Part shown: in pieces, positions 10,140 through 20,619 of the stretch
Layout: each line of letters opens with the position of its first letter
How positions within the stretch are numbered: the stretch's first letter is position 1
NCBI GenBank assembly: GCA_014155875.1
Contig: JACEFZ010017697.1
Coordinates: forward strand, 157,501-221,500
Origin: Cepaea nemoralis
Taxonomy: Eukaryota; Mollusca; Gastropoda; Stylommatophora; Helicidae
Reading direction: 5' to 3'
DNA length: 64,000 bases
Translations under genes and position numbers: made by a program
The notes under the pieces: generated by a model
Told to the model about the DNA's origin: nothing
The model's input: the letters and a program-made list of their open reading frames with translations, nothing else
Databases searched by the model: none

Positions 10140-10850
10140 CTAAAATAAAGAAACCATGTGTTGCCCATGCAGCATGATCCCTCTCTCGGCCTGCCTAGTT
10201 CACTCCAGAGGACCTATACATCTGGAACAAGACAAGCTGCAGAAGCTGTTGGATCAGCAAAGCAATGCTCTAACTGTCCGCCTGTCGGAGCTTCGATCCT
10301 AGACCAGCTGCCAACCAAGGCTTAGGCCTGGTCTGCCCTGCCATGACTATTTTGTCTTTAGGGTTGCAGTTTCCTCGCACCAGGATAAGGCTAGTACCCT
10401 CCCAATTGCGCTCTTCCGCCCGAAGCCGTTGGCACAATGTGGGGTGTCGGGTTTGGTAAGCGCCGCCCAACATTCAGCGCTGACAGAAAGCAGGTAGTAC
10501 CGTCTACTGTCATACGGTAGCTCAGTCATATCTAACTAAGACCTGACTATAATAGGTCTATGTTGCAATGCAGATAAAAGCAACTGATAAAAGACTGTCC
10601 GCCTGTCGAAGCTTCGATTATATATATAATAGTGTCTTTTCTGTGTTGATTGACAAGGCCCCTAGAACTCTCGGTGTGCTGCTCGTGTCTGGACATGCCA
10701 ATTCTGATCCCAAATCTTTCATTCAAGGCAGCGATGTGGATTCACTGGCGTCAAAGTCCTCCTCTCTCGACATCTCTCTAAGGGCGTTAATATGTTCGAC
10801 CCTATCCATGGGCTGGCCGTCTGCAGAGGATGCAGAGCCAGCAAGTTTAT
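10140..10850. other. Intron sequence with a partial direct repeat
   Basis: No gene is seen. CTGTCCGCCTGTCGRAGCTT occurs at about 10276 and again at about 10596, so a segment of about 320 bp is bracketed by a direct repeat. What the bracketed DNA is remains unclear. Confidence 0.45.
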
Positions 10851-10854
10851 GAGC

Positions 10855-11115
10855 TCGTTCATGTCCCTCAACTTCCGCATGTCCCTCAACTCCCGCATGT
10901 CCCTCAACTCCCGCATTTCCCTCCACTCCCATATGTCCCTCAACTCCCGCATGTCCCTCAACTTCCGCATGTCGCTCAACTCCCACATGTCCCTCAACTC
11001 CCACATGTCCCTCAACTCTCTCATGTCCATCAACTCCCACATGTCCCTCAACTCCCACATGTCCCTTAACTCTCTCATGTCCATCAACTCCCACATGTCC
11101 ATCAGCTCCCGCGTG
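10855..11115. repeat. 18-bp minisatellite (CATGTCCCTCAACTCCCR)n
   Basis: About 14 copies of an 18-bp unit, with variants CATGTCCATCAACTCCCA and CTCTCTCATGTC. The length is a multiple of three, so it is open in four frames (for example a run of HVPQLP). Those frames are not genes. Confidence 0.95.
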
Positions 11116-11129
11116 TCACGTGACAAAGA

Positions 11130-11690
11130 TTAAGGTGACTCTCTTACCAAGTCAAATCCTTAGTTTTGTTGATTTACTAATGTAAACATGGCACTGAGGA
11201 TGTCGCTATTTGAAGGACAGATACAAATGCGACGTGATGTACATAGGCAGATAAGGTTGTCGATAAGAGAAATAGAAGGACAAATAAGAGGGTGAGGGGG
11301 AGAAACAGCGCCCTCATTAACACGAGGACAACTTTAATCAATAACTCTTAAGTGGATCATTGACAGGCTGTTACACATAATATCCACAGGCTATCGACTT
11401 GACAACAATAAAGTAATTGAAGTTGTTCTTAAAGAGTTATCTATATCTCGAGTATTATACACTTAAATGCCGCAATGACATCATCACAAGCTGCGTAGAT
11501 ACTCTGTAAACTGAAGTGTTAGATACTTGTAGCGTGCTCCACATGTCGAGCTGTCAACGTCTGAGAACAGACGACAGAAAAGGTTACCAATCACCGGCAG
11601 GCGATTTTCTGGAGGGTCGGCTCGTCAGTAATGGTAGTATTATTCTCAAAAGTCTGTACGATCAATCATCATCGTGAAAGTAATCCTTTA
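11130..11690. other. No recognisable feature
   Basis: Intron 4 sequence with no open frame longer than chance and no repeat family that I recognise. Confidence 0.4.
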
Positions 11691-11694
11691 TAGA

Positions 11695-11760
11695 ATCTTC
11701 ATGGCGAAGTGGTTATTCATCGCGCTCCGAAGGTTGTGGGTTCGATTCCTGATATAAAAT
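11695..11760 (+). mobile_element. tRNA-like SINE head fragment
   Basis: Box A like ATGGCGAAGTGG is followed by box B GGTTCGATTCC. The body is missing. It is next to a LINE-B fragment. Confidence 0.6.
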
Positions 11761-11774
11761 ACAATTTAAATGAG

Positions 11775-12145
11775 TTGAGTTGAGTCAAGAACCGACATCA
11801 TAGCACTCAGGACATTCCCATACGTGTTCCAACATAGTCTACTACAGCCAGCAAAGAGTCCCAAAATTAATTATGTCAGTAGCAGTCTGATTATGTGTCC
11901 GTCTGGCCTTTCCTTGGAGTTTTGAGTGTCCCCTGGTCACTCCCTGCAGCACCATTCTCTCCAGGCTGTGATGATCTATCTGTTCTTTTGCATGATACAC
12001 ACGATCTCAAAGGGTCTCGACCACATCTGCTTTTCATGCACCAATACCCCACAGAACGGTACAGACCCAGCCAATCTTTCCGCCTGCTCGTTTCCCACCA
12101 CACCAGCCTGTCCTGGGAGAAGAATCCACCATTTGCTCTCTAGCT
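11775..12145 (-). pseudogene. LINE-B 3' fragment (RNase H C-terminal region)
   Basis: Aligned by eye to 58975-59330 of the long LINE-B copy. It has the same order of segments from the CPEC end of the protein to the region that in 59250-59300 encodes GNEQADRLAG. The 3' tail here reads TTCTTGACTCAACTCAACTC on the minus strand, unlike the (AATC)n tail of the long copy. Stops and frameshifts make it dead. Confidence 0.75.
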
Positions 12146-12202
12146 ATTTGCATGTAATATTGTACCATGAAGGTACAGGTGTTTTTGTTTTTTCTCATAT
12201 CC

Positions 12203-12350
12203 TTTACAGGACATCGCTGTCAACATCAGCATCTTTCAGCTGATTGTTGATTTCTTGGCAAGATTACGCTCAGTAGTTTGCCATTGCTAGTACCCCGTAA
12301 GTTACCGACGCGGAGAGAACCGCTTCCAATTCTCGCCCAACGTCACGTTA
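12203..12350 (-). mobile_element. SINE family C copy
   Basis: Shares CAGGACATCGCTGTCAACAT and AGTAGTTTGCCATTGCT with 44335-44495 almost base for base, including the GACGCGGAGAGAACCGC end. Other copies of this family lie at 29230-29440, 39975-40165, 40625-40790, 46055-46275 and 46300-46490. No clear Pol III boxes are present in this fragment. Confidence 0.7.
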
Positions 12351-12484
12351 CTTACGAGAGTATGCGAGATTACGGAGAAAGTCCTGTAAGCTCTAGACCA
12401 GGGAGACGGCAGGTACAGGTTAGAGCTGTTATATCCTATTTTCATTGAGGAGGCTTGATGAATACTATGACAATTTGCTTCTTT

Positions 12485-12760
12485 CACTGGGTTTGAACTC
12501 AAGCGTAGTCCATAGAAATGCCACTACTTCTAGTGTCCTGGACTGATTTTTGTGTTTGGATTAGCTTTCCCCTCTTCCCATTGTCCCTCACCGTCGGGCG
12601 AATTCACTCCGACTTCAGAGGTCCTTTTAATTTTTGTCCATTTCACGAGAAATCAACATTTTAGTCCAATTAACCGGTGTATGGGTTGAACCCGCTACCT
12701 CGACATCAGCACACCGGATGTTTAAGATTTAGCGGTTTTATCCATTCGGCCATGCTGACC
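12485..12760 (-). mobile_element. tRNA-Leu-derived SINE (family L), copy 1
   Basis: Read from 12760, the head GTCAGCATGGCCGAATGG, a long variable arm and the box B GGTTCAACCC match a Leu-type tRNA with its extra arm. The anticodon-loop region (CTTAAACA) suggests UAA. The body carries ACTAAAATGTTGATTTC and AGCTAATCCAAACACAAAA, and the end near 12500 is CGCTTGAGTTCAAAC. Copies: 24515-24786 (-), 42589-42825 (+), 17560-17680 (+, 3' part), 24415-24500 and 40235-40300 (partial). Confidence 0.85.
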
Positions 12761-12765
12761 TCACT

Positions 12766-12968
12766 ATAATGCTGAGGATGTCGACTATGATGCTGATGAT
12801 GTCGACTATGATACTGATGATGATGATGACGTCGACTATGAGGCTGATAATATCGACTATGACACTGATGATGTCGACTAAGATGCCGATGATGTTGACT
12901 ATGATGCAGATGATTATGTTGATGATGATGATGATGTCGACCATGATGATAATAATGTTGATGATGTC

Positions 12969-13005
<37 letters not shown>

Positions 13006-13035
13006 TCGACTATGATGATGATGATGATGATGATT
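12766..13035. repeat. Compound (GAT)n / 21-bp GATGTCGACTATGATGCTGAT array
   Basis: The left part has roughly 21-bp units that each contain GTCGACTATGA (a SalI-type palindrome). The right part degenerates into plain GAT triplets. The same GTCGACTATGATGATGATG junction appears at 16580-16600, beside GMC exon 4. Confidence 0.9.
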
Positions 13036-13039
13036 GTGG

Positions 13040-16000
13040 TATAATAAAACGTCCTTACCCTTTCCTATTTATGGACTCCCTTAAAAATAAACAAACCCTT
13101 ACAATTACTGTTTAAGTAACTTACTTAATGCAGGAGAAAATAAAACAGCGATAGACTGACCGTGGCATAGCTAAATTTATTTTGGCTTGTTTTCTCTCTC
13201 GTATCTGGCCAATCCTGGCGAGGGGGAAAACAAAGACTGAAGCGGCCATTTCTAGTCAGAGAACACACAAGAAAGTCGACCTTTCCCTTCGGGGAGAAGG
13301 TAGTTTGCCTTAAAAACATGATTCTATTCAAGCTATTGGTATGTTATCTACATTATTAAGATATATTTATGTATTACATAGACCAGTATGTTTAATTAAG
13401 AATTAGTTACAATTCTCTTAAACCAGGCTGGATGATGTTTACCAAAGAAACACATGTGGGCGCCACGCTGTAAATTTTCCTAGGTCTTACCATTTCAAAT
13501 TCGTATGTTAATATCTTTTATAGGCATTATGAACTTATATCTAACTAAATAGTGTTTATAACCTATGAATAGTATGTGTACTGTAGTACACAGAGTATCA
13601 ACTCTCATGTCAGAAACTCTTTTCAATTTAGGAAAGACTCCTGATTCATGCTTCAGAGAAGAAAACTCGTTTCTGCCAATTTCATAGTCCTATGAAAAAT
13701 AACTTCTATGCAATGGAACTATATATCCCTATCGATGCTTAGAAATCTGCAAATAATTTATGTACTGTAGAGATTGGACTTTAAAGAAACATTTTCTCAA
13801 TGTAGTAGGAACAGAAGCGAAGATTGATGTGAATAAATTGCTTGAATAATAGCAGTCCTTGACAAAATATATCACAGCGACTACTATCCTCATCTGCTGT
13901 ACGCAGTGGGGGAAAACAATGTATGTTTTAAGTTATGGATTAACCCCTGAGAAAACCCAAAAACAAAGGCTCCCTGCATCAGCATTATGAATAATTATTA
14001 TGTATGAGTATCATGTACTTAATATCAGAGAAATGTACATGTATGTCTTTTTCTGGTATGAGAATTTTCTTTGTTCTGATTGTTACTTTTACTGTGGTAA
14101 TATACATTTTAATGTTGCAACCGTGGGATTAGAGGATGTTGATGTAAGAATACATATGTATGTCAGTACTTAAGAAGCCAATGGTGAATAGTCTTGACCT
14201 AGTGATGATTATAGTGCCGAAATGAAGACGCGGCATTAGAAACCACAGGGATTCTGTATAGGCTATTCTCTTCAAGTAATGAGAGAGACAATATCAACAT
14301 GTTGGATGGACAGAATGACTTCACCCATCCAATAGTCCCAGTAACAACAGAACAAAATATAAGTGAGAAAATACCTTACTCACTATGAAGAGTCAGAATG
14401 GCTCTACTCAGCAATGAGGGACAGTGGAACATGGACACCCACTCCTTTCCCCTTCTCCCCTTGGTGTTTTGTATTTGTGTTTGTAATTGTGTTGTAAACC
14501 TTTTACCATAACACAGTAGGTTAATGCTAGTGTTGTATTCTTGTCATCCCTTTTCTATAGAAGAGAAGCAGGTGGTGGTTGAATTTGGTGGGACTATATC
14601 ACTAACACTGGATCCTGGGTCAACAGCCATAAAGTGAATGTCCAAACCATAGTCTGGATCTAGCAATACCTCAATGTTTACTGCGGCGCTCAATAGCTCC
14701 ACAGCGAGCAACAGAAAAGTTGAAGATAACTGATTGGGTGAGTGATTAAGTCCTATTTTCGTAGGAAGATCCAGGATGGACTTCAAGATCTAATAATCTA
14801 CAAAGATGAAGATCAACAAAGTAACTGACAACAGTGACTCGTCAGTTATACGTTTGAGAAGTATCATCTATGGCCTCATCATTCAACAAAATCAGTGAAA
14901 CTATGGGACAATCCTTCTACAAGTTATTAAAACTAACAACAGTGAGTAATCTTCAACTGTTGGTTGGATTACCAAGTTAATATCCACAATGGATAAGTCT
15001 TCGAAAGAACATCTCACAGCTGCAAAAGTCAAACATAAGGTTCCAGCCATGCAACACCAAAGTCTAGCTATGAACACCAACTCAAACAAATGGGAAGAAG
15101 ACATTGAACCAATACAACCAAGGTGCCAACTGAAAACCATACCTACACCAGATTACCTCAAGGTTCCCAAACCTGAACACATAAAAAAAAGACCATATGA
15201 AAGCAGCTAGCGGAGTAAATGCCTCTACGCCTGCAACCACAGGAATCACCTGATGGCTTGCAACCCTGGATATGTGGTGGAGTCAATATTCTTCAGTTCC
15301 ATGCCTGCAGCAGAATCCTGGAATTAATTCCAGATGAACCAAATGAATAACAAGCAGAATTGTATGTCTACACTGAAAGTAAATAATGAATCAGAACTCT
15401 GTGCTGGTCCCATGTCAGCCTAAATGCCAATAACGGTGGAATAGGTTATAGACTGATGACTAGGTGGGTGAAAAATCTGTGGGAACAAAATTGAGATTCG
15501 GATATTATAAGCCGAGACGCTGAAAGGTAGGCATCCTTTTCATCAGATATGGTGATATAGGGAAGAACCTTAGTCCAAGACCAAAGATGCATCTCCTGAA
15601 GGTATGACCAACCCAGGCCTCAATTTCACACTGACACCCACGGAGGAGATATGTGGTGAATTTATTTCATAATAAGGATTATAAGTTGTTCCGCAACAAA
15701 CTTCAGTGGACATTAAACATGACTGTGAGTATTTATTGCTGTCACGGATAAATATGGACATTAACTGCTTTGCACTGGAGAAGAATACCCATCCGCAATG
15801 CCTAAATGAACACTATAATTAATTAATTTAATTATTAGTATCAACTGTTTTCATGTGTGTGTTTTTTTTCTTCTATGACATATAAAGAGGTTATTGAGGT
15901 ATAACCAATGATGGTTAAGGTAAATAGTATTTTGACACCAACTCATTATTTTTAACAATGAGAGAATGGTAAAAGGTGTCAGAAACATGTTATTTTGGGT

Positions 16001-16500
16001 TCTATTTAATATCTTTATTTGCCTTAATTATGAGGGAAAATGAAAGTAGACCCAATTTGTGGTTGTTATGTTGTTTGTGATAACATTGTTTTTTTTTTTT
16101 TTGGGGTCACTGGGTACTATGTTGTAATACTGCACATTATTCCCATGCCTGTCTGAACATGCATAGTGTTTATTACACCTATATATATGTAACTGCAGAT
16201 CTTGAGTTAATACCTGAACTGTTTGTCCAAAAGTGTTGTGTACATCAAGTAAATGTGGTGTCCAACAAGTGGTTGTTTATATGTTGTGAGCAATCAATAT
16301 CCTTCTAGCACCATAGATAATGTAAAGGGTGATGAAGTGGGAAGGGAAACCTACACACAGATGCCATTGTTTCAAGGATTGAGCTCTTTCTTCCTGGGAT
16401 TTGTGGTAAATATCCCTGATCACCCTGCATTCTTACCAGTGACCAGAGAATCAATAATACCCCCTAGACATTTTAACGAATTATTCTCAGGAATTAAAAT
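13040..16500. other. Repeat-poor intron stretch
   Basis: About 3.4 kb of intron 4 with no simple repeat, recognisable transposon or exon. Short open frames (for example 14989-15210 on the plus strand and 14544-14786 on the minus) have no motif I know. A T run at 16089-16101 and AT-rich patches are the only structure. Confidence 0.45.
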
Positions 16501-16512
16501 CCACATCCCACA

Positions 16513-16522
16513 ATGATGATGG

Positions 16523-16581
<59 letters not shown>

Positions 16582-16645
16582 TCGACTATGATGATGATGG
16601 TGATAATGATTACGATAATAGTGATGACGATGATGATGATGACAT
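16513..16645. repeat. (GAT)n triplet array beside exon 4
   Basis: About 23 uninterrupted GAT triplets, then GTCGACTATGATGATGATGG and mixed GAT/GAC triplets. It ends about 30 bp from the exon 4 donor at 16675. Confidence 0.95.
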
Positions 16646-16675
16646 GGAACCTCACGAAACAACAAAGATACGAAC

Positions 16676-16804
16676 CGTCCATCTTCTCTGCGTTGGGGTC
16701 ACTGATGCGGAAGCCGAGCTCCTGTCCGGCCTTGATAAGTATGTCAGTGAGTGGCATGGTGTTGGGCACGGAGACTTTCATTGGTCCTCCCGTAGCGTGG
16801 TATC
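16676..16804 (-). CDS. GMC oxidoreductase, exon 4
   Basis: The exon is 129 nt with acceptor ATATCCCAG before 16804 and donor GTTCGT after 16676. It starts by completing an Arg codon (phase 1) and ends with one base of a Gly codon (phase 1). It encodes YHATGGPMKVSVPNTMPLTD and ILIKAGQELGFRISDPN (residues 178-220), matching the family's Y-H-x-x-G-P-L-x-V segment and the following helix of the substrate domain. It is the exon most crowded by repeats: GAT triplets on one side and the CAA/CGA/CCA intron on the other. Confidence 0.94.
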
Positions 16805-17178
16805 CTGGGATATCAAATCAGGGTCATGGAGAGTCAGACATTGATAGGCCTGAACGTAAGAAAGAGAGTACTAGAATGTTGTATGTAACACCAATTACGG
16901 CAATATCACCAACAACACTAGTGACAACAACCGCATGGGTGGCATCAACAATAGCAGCAGTAACAACAACAGCAGCAGTAAATACAACTACAACGAAAGT
17001 GGCAACAAAAACCACAATAGCAGTAACAACAACAACAACAACAACAACGACGACGACGACGACGACGACCACCACCACCACCACCACCACCACCACCACC
17101 ACCACCACCACCACCACCACCACCACCAACACCACCAACCACCAACAACAACAACAACAACAACAGATTCACACTGAC
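16805..17178. repeat. Intron 3, largely triplet repeats (CAA/CGA/CCA)
   Basis: From about 16935 to 17165 the plus strand passes from scattered CAG/CAA/ACA triplets to (CAA)n at 17025-17045, (CGA)n at 17046-17068, (CCA)n at about 17069-17140 and (CAA)n at 17140-17165. In transcript sense this is a GTT, GGT, GTC, GTT series starting about 14 nt after the exon 3 donor. The whole intron is only 374 bp. Confidence 0.95.
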
Positions 17179-17368
17179 TAGATTTCGCCAGCTCCGGATC
17201 TGTCATGTCCTCAGACTTGAGAAAGAAAGGCAGGACGTCCTCATAGCTCCAGCCCTCGGCCCCTCCTGCGGCCCATCGGTCGTAGTCGAGTTTGTGGCCC
17301 CTGATCACCACCATGCTGTACAAGTTGGAGGTGCCCCCAAGGCCTCGTCCTCGGGGCCAGTAGGCCCT
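17179..17368 (-). CDS. GMC oxidoreductase, exon 3
   Basis: The exon is 190 nt with acceptor TCTACACAG before 17368 and donor GTCAGT after 17179. It covers residues 115-177 plus one base and encodes RAYWPRGRGLGGTSNLYSMV, VIRGHKLDYDRWA and GWSYEDVLPFFLKSEDM, all textbook GMC. In signature 1 the usual Asn/His after the GGSS-type turn is Tyr131 (TSNLYSM), so the PROSITE-style pattern is not strictly met. A donor four bases downstream (GTGTGA) would break the frame with exon 4, so 17179 was chosen. Confidence 0.95.
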
Positions 17369-17379
17369 CTGTGTAGACA

Positions 17380-17555
17380 CCACATATACAGTTTATCAAG
17401 CACATAACATAATCACATACAACATCACTTATATACAACACAATCACATACAACATCACTTATATATCACGCTAGTTCTGAATCATCCAGAAATGTTGAC
17501 TACTCCATCCATGACTTGGAGACATACATTGCAATTACCCTAGAAGACGAGTATG
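17380..17555. other. AT-rich intron sequence
   Basis: Two near-copies of CACATACAACATCACTTATA occur (about 17415 and 17448), similar to words at 19360-19500 and 20020-20060. Nothing else is seen. Confidence 0.5.
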
Positions 17556-17559
17556 TCCG

Positions 17560-17680
17560 CTTGATGGTGAGGGAACCTGATAATAGGGAAAGCTAATCCA
17601 CGTTCAAAAATTAGCCCGGTGCACTAGAAGTAATAGCACGTGGATGGACTATGCTTGAGTCCAAAGCGAGCGAACAACAA
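17560..17680 (+). mobile_element. SINE family L, 3' part
   Basis: Carries AGCTAATCCAC, GTGCACTAGAAGTAATAGCA and GGACTATGCTTGAGTCCAAA, the body and 3' end of the tRNA-Leu-derived SINE. The tRNA head is missing. Confidence 0.7.
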
Positions 17681-17754
17681 CAAATATTCTTATAGTCCAT
17701 GCCGTGTGATGTTGTTGATCATGTATGTCCAGTCGTCTGTCCAGTCGTCTGTCT

Positions 17755-18060
17755 CATGTAATGATAATCATTCCTGTGACCGATGTTCCTCCATGCCATG
17801 ATGTCAAACACTCCAGCGTCATCTCTCTTGGTCTTTCCCCTGCCTCTGTTCCCCTCCATCATTCTCAATGTGAGAAAATACTCTTGCTTTCCCTTTCTCA
17901 CTGACATGCCCAAAGCATATGGACTGTGTCTCCTTCTGATGCCAGTAACCAATTCTCATTGTGAGTTAACTTCTTTCAAGATATCTTCATAGCACTTTCT
18001 ATCTGTCCATTGGTGTTCTCATCATTCTTCTATTAAATTACATTTTCTCATCCTCAATAA
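17755..18060 (-). pseudogene. LINE-E fragment
   Basis: The minus strand encodes MAWRNIGHRND and upstream RERES-type residues in broken frames, matching the C-terminal part of the LINE-E family. It lies in intron 2. Confidence 0.6.
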
Positions 18061-18242
18061 AGCTCCTCACTTGCCTCTTAATTGTCCATGATTCGCTACC
18101 ATACGCCAGAATCGGCTCAATCTAAATATGAAAATCCCTGTTTCTCACATAGATTTACAAAAATAAATTACCACAAATATTAACACTACTTTACACGTCT
18201 TAAAGCGTAAAGGGTATATGGTGCTAGCCCCACATTTTTATA

Positions 18243-19011
18243 CAGGGTGACCAAAAAACAACAAAACCAACACATTTTTGAGAAAACGCAGAGGATTGGA
18301 TCGAGATCTGCTTGCTTGCTTGCTTGTGTTCGCTGGCTGTGATCTCCAGCGTGAAGTCCTGTATGTCCGATGAAGGCATCCTGTTGTCCAACATCAATGT
18401 GATGTCATACAGGACCTGAGTTTTGCGTGAGTATCCGTTGTCCCATGTCTGGCTTATTGGTGTGCAGACTGGTGGTTCCTCGCCGTACAGGCAGACACTC
18501 TCCGACTTCGAGATCAACAATGGTTCCAGCAAAACGGGGCCACCCAGCAAGACTAGGCCACCCCACACAAATCAAATGACTCTCTTACCTGGCTGAGAGA
18601 GCGATTTCAGAGGAGTCTGATCAGTATGAAGAGTAATTTGAATGGGCGCCGCATTCACCTGAATTGAACCCCCTCGATTTTTATCTATGGGGGTATCTCA
18701 AGGATATTGTGCGCTAGAACAGCCCTCAAACGAATGGTGAACTGAAGGCAGTAATCACAACAAAGATCAGGGAAATTCCCACGGAGGAATGCGGTCAGAG
18801 TAATTGATAATTTAGCGCAACGTATGCAAGTGTGCATCCAACGCTGCGGAGGCCATTTGGAGCATAACTTTTATGCAAAGCGACCGAGATAATTGAAGCT
18901 GTTGGAAATGATTGTACACAGACTGAAGTTTACGTTCACCAAATTTCACGAAATTTGCTTGACCTTTGTATGATTTAATAATCTTTTCATGTTTTTTTTT
19001 TGTGGTCATCC
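18243..19011 (+). mobile_element. Tc1/mariner-like relic with terminal repeats
   Basis: The left end TA-CAGGGTGACCAAAAAA and the right end GGTCATCC-TA are inverted and flanked by TA. The plus strand at 18500-18840 encodes, with stops and shifts, QQWFQQNGATQQD and PLDFYLWGYLKDIV. These are the second and third catalytic-acid regions of an IS630/Tc1/mariner transposase; the second Asp is Asn here. The 5' third of the transposase is absent, and 18300-18500 does not look like transposase in any frame. It is inactive. Confidence 0.75.
18300..18500 (-). other. Possible foreign fragment inside the Tc1-like relic
   Basis: The minus strand is open across this stretch and reads EEPPVCTPISQTWDNG and YDITLMLDNRMPSSDIQDFT, with unbiased, protein-like composition. 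I do not recognise the family. It could be captured host sequence, a partner transposon, or chance. No splice sites were identified. Confidence 0.35.
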
Positions 19012-19103
19012 TAGATCAATGAATGGATTATGTGGTCAGTATCATGTAGGCCGCCTCTACTTCCTATGATATTTTTTAGTACCCATGTTAGAGTATAAAA
19101 TAT

Positions 19104-19257
19104 AGGGTGTATTTTTAATGACTGTGGTGTGTTTGAAAATATTGCCGGTCCAAGTTTTGTATTTACTTTCTGTAAAGTTCATGCAACATAATAGGTAAAA
19201 ACAAAACTTGGACCGGCAATATTTTTAAACACTGCACAGTCATTAAAAATACACCCT
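19104..19257. mobile_element. Palindromic MITE, copy 1
   Basis: Ends AGGGTGTATTTTTAATGACT and its inverse. The arms 19104-19160 and 19202-19257 are about 55 bp long and nearly perfect inverted repeats (centre TTCATGCAACATAATAGG). There is no coding capacity. Copy 2 lies at 19497-19633. Confidence 0.85.
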
Positions 19258-19289
19258 GAAAAATATTAATCCGCTTCCTTGAATATTGG

Positions 19290-19350
19290 AACATTTGATA
19301 ACCAGGCTCACAGGCAACGGTTCTAGCCACTGCGCTACCGCGACCGCCAT
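19290..19350 (-). mobile_element. tRNA-like SINE head
   Basis: The minus strand reads GTCGCGGTAGCGCAGTGGCT, a box-A-like start, then TGTGAGCCTGGTTATCAAA, a poor box B. No body was traced. Confidence 0.45.
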
Positions 19351-19496
19351 ATTACATATACTATCATTTATATAAAATGTATCACATATAGAACACACAT
19401 AACATCACGTATATTAAAGACATCATGCATAGAAACCATGGCACTACACTTACAACATATTACAAATAGAACACATATCATGTCATGTATATAAAA

Positions 19497-19633
19497 TACA
19501 GGTTGTATTTTTAATGACTGTAGGGTCTTTGAAAATATTGCCGTTCCAAATTTTGTATTCACCCTCTATAGTGTTCATGCAACATAAAAGGTAAACACAA
19601 AACTTGGAACGGCAATATTTTCAAAATCTGTAG
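19497..19633. mobile_element. Palindromic MITE, copy 2 (right end truncated)
   Basis: Has the same left arm and centre as copy 1 (TTTTTAATGACTGTAGGG, then TTCATGCAACATAAAAGG). The right arm stops at CTGTAG, where the target duplication of the hAT-like element begins. Confidence 0.8.
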
Positions 19634-20001
19634 ATTATACCCAGTGGCGTCACTGGGGTTGGTGTCACCCAGTGCGGTAAACTCTTGGTGTCACCCCTCT
19701 AGACTTTCACCATGGTCTTCTTCCGAGTGTTCCTGTACCATATATAATCGCATATAGTAATGTTTGTAAAATAAGTCAAAAAGTTAATAAGGACATAAGA
19801 AAGAAAACAAATTGAACAATATAACTTCAATACTTCAGGTAAAACATAAATAAAGAACTTCGACAAACTCGGACAAAGTTAAATTTTTGTTATTTTGCTA
19901 TGTCTGCTTTGTCAAATTTGCAATTTTCTTATTTTGGTGTCACCCCTTGATGGTGTCACCCGGTGCGGCCCGCACCCCCCTAGTGACGCCCTGATTATAC
20001 C
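19634..20001. mobile_element. Non-autonomous hAT-like element with 8-bp target duplication
   Basis: The element is 19642-19993 (352 bp). The ends CAGTGGCGTCACTGGGG and, inverted, CAGGGCGTCACTAGGGG are terminal repeats that start CAG. Both sides are flanked by the perfect 8-bp duplication ATTATACC (19634-19641 and 19994-20001). An 8-bp duplication with CAG ends is the hAT signature. Subterminal GGTGTCACC words repeat several times. It encodes nothing. Confidence 0.9.
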
Positions 20002-20076
20002 CATAACACATGACATTACACATGCAACATATAGAACCCACATATAACACACATGGCATTAGACATATAGAACTAT

Positions 20077-20619
20077 GTGTGTTCTATCTTTCGTTTATGT
20101 GTTGAATATACGAGGGTACGCATACAGAACGAAGCTATGCGGGTCATTCTGGGATGCACCAGAGACACCCCAGTAGTGTGTATGCGTTACATCCTTGGTA
20201 TGCCGACTGTTGCTGGTAGGCTGAAGGTGATGCAGGAGAAGGCATACCTCAGAGTGGCTGCAGATACAGATCACCCGTTACATGAGGCGCTGGGCGCAGT
20301 TAAGGGTCAGCGACTGATAAGAGGGAAATTATGGACGGCTCAGGCGGATGATATGATCAGACAGGTGTGCATTTTGGAGAACATTGGGCGAGGAGAGGAG
20401 TGGGTCAGAGTGCCAGCGGAGCAGTCAAACTTGTGCAGAGTTATAATCACATTGAGCCGGGAGTCCAGGGAGTGGCCAGTAGGGGCCAAGGAAGTGGAAA
20501 TCCAACAACTAATTCAGGATAAAGCTCGCTCGGGTGATGTGATTATCTACACAGATGGGTCGGTGTTGAGAGGTAGGAGAAGTGCCTGGGGTTCTTAGCA
20601 AAAGCTAATGGTCGACGTT
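20077..20619 (+). pseudogene. LINE-B fragment: RT thumb and start of RNase H
   Basis: The open plus-strand frame encodes IQNEAMRVILGCTRDTPVVC, then the region ending DVIIYTDGSV, the first RNase H acidic motif. It is nearly the same protein as 58973-60418 of the long copy. The homology ends abruptly at about 20619, just after AKANGR, where an unrelated LINE begins in the same orientation. Confidence 0.88.

Noticed and set aside
12680..12760. tRNA-Leu gene on the minus strand
   Set aside because: The head is followed by a body shared with 24515-24786 and 42589-42825, and stems carry mismatches.
14989..15210. 73-codon plus-strand frame (MDKSSKEHLTAAKVKHK...)
   Set aside because: Composition is protein-like, but there is no recognisable motif, no splice context and only chance length.
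16513..17181. 222-codon plus-strand frame of Met and Thr runs
   Set aside because: It spans GAT and CAA/CCA arrays and runs antisense across GMC exon 4.
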